From Trichosphaerium sp. ATCC 40318 (taxonomy: Eukaryota; Discosea; Flabellinia; Trichosidae): a DNA stretch of 64,000 bases. Below the pieces are notes generated by a model. That model saw only the letters and a program-made list of their open reading frames with translations. It searched no databases and was not told the DNA's origin. The stretch spans positions 1 to 64,000 of the forward strand of contig JALMLS010000061.1 in NCBI GenBank assembly GCA_038496445.1, written 5' to 3'. The stretch's first letter is position 1. Each line of letters opens with the position of its first letter. Positions 43,300-54,562 of the stretch are shown piece after piece. The position numbers and the translations under genes were made by a program.

Positions 43300-45553
43300 A
43301 TGCTCGCCAAATCAACGAAATGTGTTATTCGCCAACAATACCGCTTTATTTCTACACTAAAAGAACTCAAGAGTACGTAATCGGCATCAGAAACGCAAAT
43401 AACAAAAAAACAGGCACAACTAAACAAGACGGCCGTTTAACGCCTTCAACAAAAGGCTCATGGGAAGACATCTACAACCAACAATACTATTTTTCAGTTA
43501 AAGTAGCAGAATCTCTGCGCGTACTGTGCCTCGATGATTGGTACTCAGTAACATGGCAACACATTATATTAGTCCCAAGAGCCGGTACAATCGTCAACAG
43601 GTACTTACCAAACCCGTCACTTTACAATCTTTCCGAAAGTCAACAAAAACAAAGACGCAGTTGCCTTGAAGATAATATTCTGGGTTTCTTTTCTATCACG
43701 TGGCTAATTATGATGCAGATATAGTGGCTCGTTAAGCGATACTTTGAGAACATTGTATCCAATGAAACAATGGGATAACGCAAAGTTCAGGTAGCACCTT
43801 TTTTTGGATTTGTTTGAGATATTTTTTTTTACTTTTGAAATTTAAGGCACTTGCCAAGAGGACATTGGGATGAAGTTGAGAACCAAAGACATACCCTAGA
43901 AAATGTAGCATCGAAGATGAGAATAAAGACATTTGATGATTGGTACAACGTTACAAAAGCAGCTGTAGTATCAAAAGAAACAATAGGTATTCTCAACAAG
44001 TACGGTTTTTTTCAGCCAAAAAAAAACAAAACAAAAGCTTAGTCAATACCTGGCACTTAACGTTTTAAAATAGAAATAAGAGTTGTCTTTCTCATACCTT
44101 AAAGACTATATATCCATCATATGATTGGATTCCATGGAAGTTTAGGTACAAGGCGTAAATACTTCAGATACTGGTTTTTGTTCTGACTTGAGGATGTTTT
44201 TAAGTACGACAGCCAGAAAGAGTTGGGACGATGTTGAGAAACGAAGAGAATGGTTTGAGTGTAAAGCTTATGAAATGAATCTAAAGACACTTGATGATAT
44301 GTCAAACCAGTCTTGGGATTCTCTATCACATGCAGGAGGAGCCACAATACAAATTAGGTTAGCTGTAAAAAAAATACTGTTGAAAACAAAAATAATCGCT
44401 AACATATTGCTGTTTAGACAACAATCTTTCTCTGAAGTACTCACCCGTTTGTACCCTTATTTTGAATTCAAAAGACCACGTAATTTCTGGAATACCAAGA
44501 GTAACGTTATACAGTTTCTACAAAGAGCAAAAGGATTACTCAAAGTACATTTACCTCAGCATTGGTACGAAAAAAAAAAAAAAAGTTTCAGACTTTCTTA
44601 TTTTAATGTGCCCTTAGGTACCGAGTATCTACTTCCCAACTTGTTTCACTAGGTGGACAAGGTATACTTCGGCATTTTCCACAAGCACTGTCTGAAATTC
44701 ATCCGTTCTACAAGTGGGATTTATCAAAGTTTGCTCCGATTACAAAAAAAGCAAAACAAAGGTACTCTCTACCAAAACCAACTTTTATTTCTTCTCTTTG
44801 TCAACCTTTTAACAAATTTAGGCTTCTTATTCAGTGTATTAAAGACGTTGTACCTTATGATATAGCTGTTGAAGAAGAACAGTTCATTGGCGTACACAGG
44901 GAAACAGGATCATCTCTTACTGTTGATATTTTTATACCTCGGTATAACCTTGCTATTGAGTATCAAGGAGAGCATCATTATCACGATCACTTAAAATATG
45001 TTGTACCTACAACAGTAATAGAAGCAAGGGATAGTTTAAAACAAGATATTTGTCGTGATCTGGGTACATACAAAGACAAAAACAACTTTCTTTTTTATCA
45101 ACCCTTAAACTTTTTTTGTTGTGTAAAAAACCGTCTTTTGCGCTCTTACTTCGCCCTAAGTGTTCCTCAGCTTTTTGAAGTAATATAAAAACATACTCTT
45201 ATTTGTATTTATTTTAAATCACTATAATTAAGGCACAGCATTGTTGCTCAGAGCATAACAAACACAACTTTTTTTTGTTTCTTTTTTTTTTGTTAAATAC
45301 GTTTAGGTATTTCCCTTGTTTTGATTCCGTACTGGTGGTCAGGCGAACATAAAATACTCTCCAGAAAACTTAAACCATACTGTCCAGTTATTGAAAGTGA
45401 TGAAGCTAATTGTGATACAGTATTAGATGTTAGTGCTTTTATACCAGGTAATTGAAAACAAAGACTTGTCATTTTCTCATTTTCTCTTTAGATAATTTAA
45501 ACAGTGCTCTTATGTCTCCTGAAGCCAGTACACGTGCAGCATCACAGTCATAA
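43300..45553 (+). CDS. PD-(D/E)XK nuclease-like protein with mitochondrial-type leader
   Basis: The ATG at 43300 gives MLAKSTKCVIRQQYRFISTL, an Arg/Ser-rich amphipathic leader resembling a matrix-targeting signal. Splicing at GTACGTAATC keeps the frame. Two or three copies of a tryptophan-rich module follow, each about 100 residues: SWEDIYNQQYYF ... LDDWYSVTWQH; HWDEVENQRHTLENVA ... FDDWYNVTKAAV; SWDDVEKRREWFECKA ... LKTLDDMS. The C-terminal domain reads SSLTVDIFIPRYNLAIEYQG, EHHYHDHLKYVV, RDSLKQDICRDLG and ISLVLIPYWWSGE. That is a restriction-endonuclease-like core with Asp, Glu-x-Gln and a later Lys. It ends STRAASQS (TAA at 45551-45553). An organelle DNA-processing role is inference. Confidence 0.7.
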
Positions 45554-45852
45554 AAATAAATAATGTAAATAAAACAAAACGCACCAACGCATATCTCTCA
45601 AAACACTGTTTTCTTATGGCTCAAATAAAGCCATATTGTGTTGTTTCACCTCTGCCAAGCTATTTTCTTGTATGATTGTTTGAAGCACATTGTAAGTACT
45701 AGCTGCAGAAAAGCACAGCTGTAGTAAGCTTACAAGGTGCTTGTTATCTATTAAACAACAATAAAAATGGCGAAAAAAGGATGGCAGCAACAGAAAAACA
45801 ATAGCCGAAATAGAGACTTTGGAGTGAAACAATTTATTGGCTAATGGTTGTT

Positions 45853-47478
45853 TTAAGTTTTCCAAACAGTTACACCTCTTGATCTTAATGTATCACAGAA
45901 CTGATCAGTAATACCTGTTGAACTAACACTAGTAATAGACAGGTACTTTAAATCTCTAAGCCCATCGTCTGATACAAGAGGACAACCATCAACCCACAAC
46001 CTTGCTACTCTTTTAAGACACTTCACACCCTCATTTGACACCTTATAACAGCTCGAAACATAAACAGAAGTAGCATCACAGAGTGCTGTAAGCCCATCAT
46101 CTGTAATCTCATCACATTTTGAAAGATCAATTGTTTTGACTCCCTTGAGGCATTTAATACCTTCATCAGTAATAAGAGAGCATCCACCAAGATATATAGA
46201 ATTAACACCACTAAGACAAGATAGGGACACATCTGTTATATTCTTACAACCTAGTAACCTTATCGAGTAAACTCCTGATAAAGCAGAAACACCTTCATCA
46301 GTAATTTTATCACAGTTATCAAGATCAATTGTATGAACACCAGCAACAGCTTTAAGTACCTCATCATTAACTTGTTCACATTTAGCTAGATTAATTGTCC
46401 TTATTCCTTTCAACATTGATAGTATATCAATAGAGTAATGAGAGCAATGCTTGAGTGAAACTTCCTCTAACTTTCTTTTTTCTTGACTTTCTAAAACGAT
46501 TTGAAGACTTTCATCTGTGACTTTACTACAGTTAGATAGAACAAGCGTACTTGCTCCAGCAAGAGGAGATACATCAGTAATACCATCACAATACTTAATT
46601 TGAATATACCTAGCACCTGAAATGAAAGGTAAACCAACATCTGTAATGTTACCACAATCAGAAAGACAAATAACTTCAACGCCAGATAACGCCTTTAACC
46701 CAACATCTGTCAGTTTACAACCACTTAACACTATCTCCTTTATACCTGCTAACTCCTTAATACTATCATCAGTAATCATACTACAACCATTCGTAACATA
46801 AAGACCATCAACTCCAGCGTATGTCTTAACAATTTCATCTGTTAAGCGATGACCACTTAATCTTATCTTACTTAACCCTGCCATTGCCCGTAATCCCTTT
46901 TCTCTAACGCTGCCGCATCCTGTTATATTAAGGTCATCAGCTTGAGGTGCTAGGGCTATGATGACATCGTCTGTGACTTGATCGATGTAGCTGACGTCTA
47001 TTACTTTCGCTCCAGCGAGCTGCTTCAATCCTTCGGATGTTACTTTGTCGCACTTGTATAACTCGATTGAGTGAATGCCTTTAAGCGCTTTTAAGCAATC
47101 ATCTGTTACGTTACTACATCTCCAGATAACCGCGGTTCTAATACCCGCTAACGCCATAATATCTTCGTCGGTGGCTCCAGGAAAGTGTTTGATTTGAATT
47201 TCAGTGTTCTTTAGTAAGTTTTCACGTTTAAGCATCGCATCTATAGCATCTCGGTTGTCTAGCCTTATACAACCGTATCCTACATAACGATATATAACCG
47301 AAGCGAAGAAATGGCACGTTTGAGCGACAGAAAACCTTGATTCTTCTAGAAACTCAAATATGAGTATCAATACCTCAACGGGAAGGCTACCAAACGAACT
47401 AAAATAATATTATTAGAATACACAGCCCAAATACCTGTCAACAACTAACCTGTCATAGATATACGTATTCGCTTCCAT
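45853..47478 (-). CDS. F-box protein with AMN1-type leucine-rich repeats
   Basis: Exon 1 (47450-47478) is MEANTYIYD. After an intron starting GTTAGTTG the second exon encodes FGSLPVEVLILIFEFLEESR and FSVAQTCHFFASVIYRY, an F-box. About 17 LRRs of roughly 24 residues follow, of the form LxGVxtIdLxxCxxITDeGl (KGVKTIDLSKCDEITDDGL, SGVNSIYLGGCSLITDEG). The end is GVTVWKT at 45853. Such proteins are substrate receptors of SCF ubiquitin ligases; the F-box binds Skp1 and the LRR arc binds the target. The gene is the longest member of a local family (54563-55507 and the fragment at 22093). Confidence 0.85.
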
Positions 47479-47790
47479 AGGTGCGTTTCTCGTATTTTAA
47501 ACCGTGATTTGACGCCGTTGGACTTTCAAGGTAATAAAAAGCGTTAACCGACAAAACAGTATTTTTTTTTGGCACAGTACAACTCCATCAGCCGTCGCTT
47601 TCTAAACGCGTCATATAGATAAAAGCAAAACAAGAGCCAGTCACACAAGGTTACGGTCTAGGTAACAAGACTACATAAGGCGTAAACGCATGATTTTATT
47701 ATTTTTGTTTTTTATAATCCTACATCTATTTTATTTACAAGTTGTTAAAAAACACAAAAGCCTTCGTTCAAAAAAAGAAAATTTCAAACC

Positions 47791-48835
47791 CTACAATGAA
47801 TTCAAAGCCAACAAGTCCTCCAACGATAAATCACTCTCAAACGCACTAGTATCGCCAAGGGTAGAAAACGGCATGATAAGATCACCACACCCATCTGTAT
47901 CATCTAAGGGAATACTTGTATTCTGCTCCAATGAGAAGGAGTCGGAGATTTCACGCAAAAAGTGCATATCTCTAGACCTAGAGTTGACTAACTTGCGAAG
48001 TTTTTTTGGTCGCTCGTTCTCGTCAGTGTCAATATACGCATTTAGAAAGTTTGTAAACGCCTCCTCTAGAGTTGGTTTTTCCTTGTTAGTTGTATCTGAA
48101 TCACATATAGTTTGAAGTAGCCTCTGTTGGTTCTTTTGAGCAGTTTTGATCTCTTCTAGAGCTTCTAAGATTTCTACACCACTAGCACGCTTTCTCTTAG
48201 GTAGAGGTACGCCTGGGTGCTCCTGTTGAGCGCGTAGTCGTTTGATTTGATCTCTTTTTGCTACAGATTTAATCGATTCAGACTCTACAGAAATAACAGT
48301 AGGTGGTTCACAAGGAGCCAACCTTTGCGTCACAACAAATTTTAGTCGGAACTGAGCATTTTGTAGTTGCGAAGATAATACCTGAACAGTTCGTTAATAA
48401 AGAGAAACATAGTTGCTATGGAGACGTACCTTTACTCTAACTTGAACAACGGCTTCTGTCATGTTTCTTTTTGGTGACACCTTGTATTCTAGAGGTTTTG
48501 ATATAAAATCAACGACAGCGCCTGTGTGAGCAAGGGTAAGCGACACCGTGACGTTTGTGAGGTGAGAATAAAAGTTTGACTTTGGGCTCTGTAACGTTAC
48601 GGTAAAGGGCACATTCTTGACCTAGTAGTTTAATGGGGTTAACAAGGGGTAATAAAAACAAAAAGAGTCTGTCTCTTCGACCTAAAAAGTTAAATTAGTT
48701 TGTTTTGATCCCGTTTATGTTTGTAAGACGAGCAGGACACGAATTAGTTATGCTTACCACATAGTGCAGGTTATAAGTAGCACCGTTCTTACCAATCAAT
48801 GCGGAATAAGGGCTGGAGACGTTGGTTATCTTCAT
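47791..48835 (-). CDS. CudA-like nuclear regulator (putative)
   Basis: There are three exons. MKITNVSSPYSALIGKNG and TYNLHYV join across an intron (GTAAGCAT ... CTACTAG) to VKNVPFTVTLQSPKSNFY, VVDFISKPLEYKVSPKRN and AVVQVRVK. After an intron starting GTACGTCT the product reads VLSSQLQNAQFRLKFVV, VESESIKSVAKRDQIKRLRA, PLPKRKRASGVEIL and a helical tail, ending LLALNSL. The motif order PLEYKV ... VRIKVLSSQ ... FR.KF ... PIKV(I/V)SK is that of a family I associate with Dictyostelium CudA, a DNA-binding developmental regulator, and with unnamed fungal proteins. This is from memory and unverified. The basic KRKR stretch fits nuclear import. It is divergent from the amidohydrolase gene with 121 bp between start codons. 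Confidence 0.55.
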
Positions 48836-48956
48836 TGTGTTGTGATTTTTTGCTTTTTCTGTGAGATAGACGAAGAAACGCCGCATAAAAAAATACGCAA
48901 AAAAAGAACTTAACATTTGTTGAGGAAAGTTGCAGTTGATCTTTTGTCTTCCTACA

Positions 48957-51331
48957 ATGGCCACCAAGATAGACTTGCTCATTAAAGCGCGCTGGGTTAT
49001 TCCTATTCGTCCTAAGAACACAGTGTTCGACAACTACAGTGTTGCCGTGTCAGGAGGTACGACATACCTTATTTAATTCGCTCACATAGCGTTAGGCAAG
49101 ATTGTAGATGTACTCGACACTAAACAGGTACAGTGGCGTATTTCGCTTACATACTTTGAATTAACGCTGTTTAGGCTACTAAAAAGTATGCTGCCGCTAC
49201 TGTAGTCGACAAAAGCAAACATCACGTTGTAATGCCTGGATTGATTAACAGTCATACCCATGCTGCTATGGTACGCCTTATAGCAATTATTTTACAGTGT
49301 ACTTTTCAAAAAAATTTCCTTATTTACGCACTGCCATATACGCCATTAACAGCATCATAGAACCTTCTAAAAGGATACGCTGATGATACAGCGCTTCATG
49401 AATGGCTTTTCCAGCACATCTTCCCTATTGAAGGACGTGTCATGAGCAAAGAGTTCGTAAGGTAAGCTAAAGACGGTTTGTTCATCAACCGGTGAAAGTT
49501 TTCGAAAACTCTACATTCAGAAAACCACGAGCCACGTCACGTTTCTTGCTTATATGTGTCATAGGGATGGTGTAGAATTAGCCTGCGCAGAGATGATCCG
49601 GTACGTCTAAGAATACGTCAAAACAAAGAAAACAAAGTTGTATTTTTCAATTTGAAGGATCAGTGAGCTTACTTATGTCTAGTTCTGGTACTACGTTGTT
49701 CAATGATATGTATTTCTTCCCAGAAGAAGCTTCAAAAGTTGTTAAAGCTGCTGGTATTCGCGCTGCATGCGGTGCTGTTGTATTGAAGTTCCCATCAGCT
49801 CAAGCAAGCAATCCTGCCGACTATTTCACTCAAGTACGCCTATTTAACAAGTGTAACTGCAATTCAGAAAGTAGTTCAAAACACGAACCAGGTTGCATTG
49901 CTGAAAAAGCTGAACTTTGTGTGAGAGTTATATTAGATGTCTTGTCAAATTTTTTTGAGTTTCGTTCGCTATTTACCTTTCTTGTAGGCCGAGTCTCTCA
50001 TGGAGCTATCAAAGAATGATCCAAACTTTGTTACATGTCCAATTGCCCCTCATGCTCCTTATACAGTAACTGATGAGCAACTCGAGAAAATACGTTCATT
50101 TTCAGAAAAGCATAACGCTGTTCTTCATATCCACTTGCATGAGACAAAACAAGAAGTCGATGATGCAATCAAAGAGAGCAAAGAGCGTCCAATTAACCGC
50201 TTACAGAGGCTAGGTAATATTTTTTGAAAAACACCAGTCTCGTGGGTTTTATCACGTGGCAAGACACGTGGACAAGGTTCTCAAAAATCAAAATTTAACA
50301 CGATTAATATAGGATGTATTACACCGCGATTACTCGCTGTGCACTGTACTCAGCTTGAGGATGCTGATGTAGATTTGTTGGCTGCAAATAGTACGTTTCG
50401 TCTTCTAAAAGTGAAAATAATAATGACTTAATTAGACTCAAGTGTTGCTCACTGTCCTGAATCTAACTGTAAATTGGCTTCTGGATATTGTCCAGTACCT
50501 CAACTTCTCGCTAAAGGTACTTTGGTGTTTAAGTACCGCAATTGACGCTTCATGACCTAGGTGTTAATGTGTGCCTTGGTACCGATGGAGCAGCATCAAA
50601 CAATGATTTGAGCATGTGGACTGAGATGCGTACTGCATCATTTTTGGGTAAAATACCATCACTTTGTTAAGTTGCTAACGAATTTTGACACAGCAAAACT
50701 ACACGCTAAAGACGCCACTGTGCTTGATGCTTTTACTGCATTGGAAATGGCAACTATCAATGGCGCTAAGGTACGTAGCTGTAGACAGTTTATTGGAAGA
50801 CTATTTTCTTGGGTCTTTCTTGCTTTTACTTACTATTATAAAAGGCGCTTGGTGTAGAGTCCTCCCTTGGATCTCTAGAAGCAAATAAACTTGCTGATAT
50901 GATCGCAATAAACTTGGATACTATAGAAACAGTTCCTGTGCATAACCCAATGTCTCATTTGGTTTACACTGCCGGACGCCAAAAGTACGTCTTTGCTTTG
51001 ACGCTTTTTTTATAGGTTAATTTCATATGTTTGTGCTTCTTGAAACATCATATTTTTTTGAAATTGGCGTTTGCTCTTATAAGAGCATAACTTGGTGTTG
51101 TGTTGGAACATGACAGCATCATCATAATCAACGTTTGACCTTGAAAAACTTTTGTTTTTTCGATTGTATTCTTACTTGCTTTCTAGCGTCACTGATGTTT
51201 GGGTTAACGGTCAGGCAGTTATGGAAAATAGAAATGTTAAGACAATTGATATTGATGAACTGAAAGCCAAGACATACGCTTGGTATGATAAAATAATCAA
51301 AATCAAAGAAGAATTGAAGTCCAAACAATAA
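48957..51331 (+). CDS. TRZ/ATZ-family amidohydrolase (MTA/SAH deaminase type)
   Basis: This metal-dependent deaminase of the amidohydrolase superfamily likely acts on a purine-type substrate such as 5'-methylthioadenosine or S-adenosylhomocysteine. The start MATKIDLLIKARWVIPIRP is followed by the metal-binding GLINSHTHAAM. Then come LLKGYADDTALHEWLFQHIF, FNDMYFFPEEASKVVKAAG, HIHLHETKQEVDD (third His), LLAVHCTQLEDAD (fourth His), SVAHCPESNCKLASG and GTDGAASNNDLSMW (catalytic Asp). The end is VNGQAVMENRNVKTID (TAA at 51329-51331). The motif order and spacing match bacterial, especially gammaproteobacterial, TRZ/ATZ hydrolases rather than the fungal guanine deaminase. Yet the gene has about ten local-style introns (GTACG donors), so it is a nuclear gene, probably an old transfer. 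Confidence 0.85.
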
Positions 51332-51594
51332 ATAAGCCTCCATTTGTCAAACTTACAATGTGTTCTTCTTCTTTAGTACTACTCATTGGTAGTATGCTTC
51401 CATCTTTTACACATTTAAACAAGTTAATTCACAATTGAGAAAAACAACATTAAGTCAACACGTGACACAAATACAAAGCTGCTGTTGTCAAATAAATATA
51501 CTGTCACTTATCCTAGAGAATAGCGACTGTACTTTTTCTTGGGTTACATTATTACTTACTAAGAACGATTCAGGGTCTGCAGTATTGGTTTAAA

Positions 51595-53899
51595 ATGGCG
51601 CTACAACAAACATTAATAGTCGAATTCGCGCTTGTACTTTGCTTCTGTATACCTAGCGATTGTGTAGAATTAAAATCTTCGTGCGTTTGGAACAACCAGG
51701 TTTACAGGCTGTATAAGTTTACAGATGATACCAAGAACGCATCTTGCCCATCAGGTAAGAGATTGTAAAAGCTAGATCTTTTTTTAGTTGGCATAGACGG
51801 CAATCTTGTGTAACTTCTTCCCAAAAGGATCAACTCCGATGGTTATAAATAGTGCATTAGAGGCTTCTGTAATGTCTTTATTTCCTGTGCGTATTATTTG
51901 AGAACGTACAATTCTCCTTGATTTTCGGTAGCGCTAGTAATCCCAAATGAATCATTTTTCTCCGTCCATATTTAGTCCCTTTTAAGCTAAATTTTAGGGC
52001 TTGGTATCACGTTTGTTCTTATTTTTTAACTCTAGGATCTACGTGTTGAAGGAAATGTTGTTAACGGAGAATGGCTGTGGAGTGATGATTCGCCTGCTCA
52101 CAGAAGTATTACCACACACGAATTTCCTAACAGAGTGTGTGACAACTACGCTGCTTATAAAGATGGGGTACAATTTAATAGCGACTTGCATTTTACCGTT
52201 TCCGTATCACGTGAGATACATAAATAAGCGCAATTTTTTTTGTTTGATTGACTGTGTTTAGGCTTTGGATAATGGATGTGACGCGAATCACTTTGTATGA
52301 TAAGATTACCTGCAATGTAGTACTTATATCTTAATAGGTTTGTGAAGATACGGCTCCATATAACAATCTGAACGTTAGTAAACCGTGCGTTGATGTGGTG
52401 CAAAATGTGCCATGTGTTGACTTTCAAGGCACGAAATACCTGGTGTAAATAGTGTGAATAATCCTTTGTTAACCTTGCTCCTAAGGTCACTGCTATACTT
52501 CAAATATATCTACAGATGCGCTGCCGTTCATTAAGGGCCAAGGTATGATACATTAAAGTGATGCTTTTCACTAGTCAAAAGCGACAAGCGTTTTGTAAAA
52601 ACGCAACTCAACAAGTTTATTTCATAAAGGATTATGTATGAAACACGGAGGATATATGGTGACTGTTAACTCAATGGAGGAATACGTTTTTGTTAATACA
52701 TCAAGACAATCAAAGAATGTTTGGATAGGGCTAACAAGCCTGTTTGACGATAATGTAACACAGTTTTCATGGGTACATTGTTTTTGATTGGAAGTTCAGC
52801 GCTGAAAACTTTTTGTCAAAATAACGTTAGTATGTGTTATTGTTTATTGCCTGGGTGGACTTATCAGGCGCAAATAAGGCCGCTTGGCGTTAGTATGTGT
52901 TTTTTTGCGATAAGTTCACTTATTGGTTAAGCAGCAAAGACAACACAATTACCTCATTTTCTTCGTTTTAAAGTCACAATAATCTTTGACAATATCAACT
53001 TATCTTCAAAACCGACTGATTTACACTATAATATAGGACATAACGGAAGAAGAAATAACGTTTGGTAGTAATTTCAACAATGCACCATGGAAAAAATATC
53101 AACCAGATAATAGGAACGACTTAGAGCATTGTATTGTGTGGTACAGTTTTTGACATGTATACATTGTTGATAAGATTGTTAGGTCTGATATTGGATGGGA
53201 AGATTGGCCCTGTTACTACGATAGAGGAAATGTGCGAGGCAAGTTTGTTCCACTATGTGAGATTGATAGCAAGCTCAGGGTTTACGGTACATCTACATAA
53301 CTATTCCATTTCTCACTAACTTGGACAACAGGTGACTTTACACCTTCATCAAGCACTGTAGAGTTTACTACCATAGTAGTTACTGGTACTACTGTTTGCC
53401 GTCATGTAGCTTCACATGGCTTTTTTATGTCTTAAGCTTCTTATTAACAGATGTTAGGTAATGTTACGCTTTCAAACACAATGCTAGTTCCGCTAAAGAA
53501 TGAGACAAAAATAGTAGTTAGTGGTTGCTTTCAAGGCTCTTTTACTATTGATGCATCTGGACTACCAGCACGTTCAACCAAAATCAAACAACTGATTCTA
53601 ACATGTGGAACATTCAGGAATTCCACTTGCAAATACAGCATGCCAAGAGCTGTGAAGAGATATCAAATCCACGTGTAATGTTATACAAAAATCAGTGCTT
53701 AGAAACCATACGATCCTCTTCAAGTCTAAAAGATGTGTTTAGCTTTGGATCAAGGTCATGTAATAAGAAGAAGAAGAAGAGTAGCTTTCCTTTATGGTAT
53801 ATATGGATCATATTAGCAGCGTTGATGGTGTTTGTTATTGTTGTGGCTGCTATTTATGTGTTGTTCTTTTATCACACTAAACACAAAATAGTTGCTTAA
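51595..53899 (+). CDS. Type I membrane protein with two C-type lectin-like domains
   Basis: The signal peptide is MALQQTLIVEFALVLCFCIP. The first C-type lectin-like domain reads TPMVINSALEASVMSLF, VNGEWLWSDDSPAHRS, FPNRVCDNYAAYKDG and VCEDTAPYNN. The second reads HGGYMVTVNSMEEYVFVNT, NVWIGLTSLFDDN, FNNAPWKKYQPDNRNDLEHC, then DWEDWPCYDRG and PLCEI. These are the usual WIGL, W.(D/P)N and paired-Cys landmarks. A Ser/Thr-rich part and a further Cys-containing region follow. A transmembrane helix (YIWIILAALMVFVIVVAAIY) and short basic tail HTKHKIVA (TAA at 53897-53899) end the protein. It is a likely surface receptor for a glycan or protein. Exon joins in the first half are approximate. Confidence 0.7.
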
Positions 53900-54562
53900 T
53901 CAAATGTGAGTTGAACATAGCAAGAAGAATGAAAAGACTTCGGGCTGTATTGCAAAAGTAAACCAATAAAGATTTGCCAGAAGCTAGGTTTTTTAATCAA
54001 TCTTAGTTCTTCGCTATCTATCTCATCGTCATGTTTGTTATTGTATTTATGGCGTTCACAGTATAAGAACTAACGAGAGGTTGTATCAAACAACAAGTTG
54101 TACAAAAGAAAAAGTTAAACCTCCTAATGTCGCTTTGGACTTAGGTTCAGACAAAAAAACAAACCCTTACAACAAGGCTATACACTCTGTATGTTATCAC
54201 TTCCTACAACTTTCTTACAAATCCGACATGTTCTAGTTTCAAATCCGTCAACTTCAAAATGTTGTTTGAGATAATCTTGTTCTTAATTTACTACTTTGTA
54301 CACTTCCTAATCAACAGTTGTACCTATCACCGGAAAAAATAAATCCCGATACGACGTAAGTCCTATGGATCTGAACTGAGGAAGGGCAAAGCAGCAGGTG
54401 TGGTTTAAATCCTAGGTACATTCAACCTCCACGTACAAACTTTGAACAAAATGGTTAGAAGCACATGCTCAATGGTTAAAGGTAACTAATTTGTTTTCAT
54501 TTATTCCGTTTGTATACAAATCAATAACAAGTGTACTATGATAAGTCTGGACGGCAGTACTG
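53900..54562. other. Intergenic region with possible coding scraps
   Basis: Plus-strand pieces such as PPNVALDLGSDKKTNPYNKA (about 54122-54190) and PITGKNKSRYD (about 54325-54356) are flanked by splice-like signals. They have no start codon and no recognisable domain, so they may be remnants of a lost gene. Nothing else is seen. Confidence 0.3.

Noticed and set aside
45614-45865. Minus-strand 83-residue frame downstream of the F-box/LRR gene
   Set aside because: It overlaps the 3' end of the larger gene in another frame, has no domain and has low-complexity hydrophobic content.
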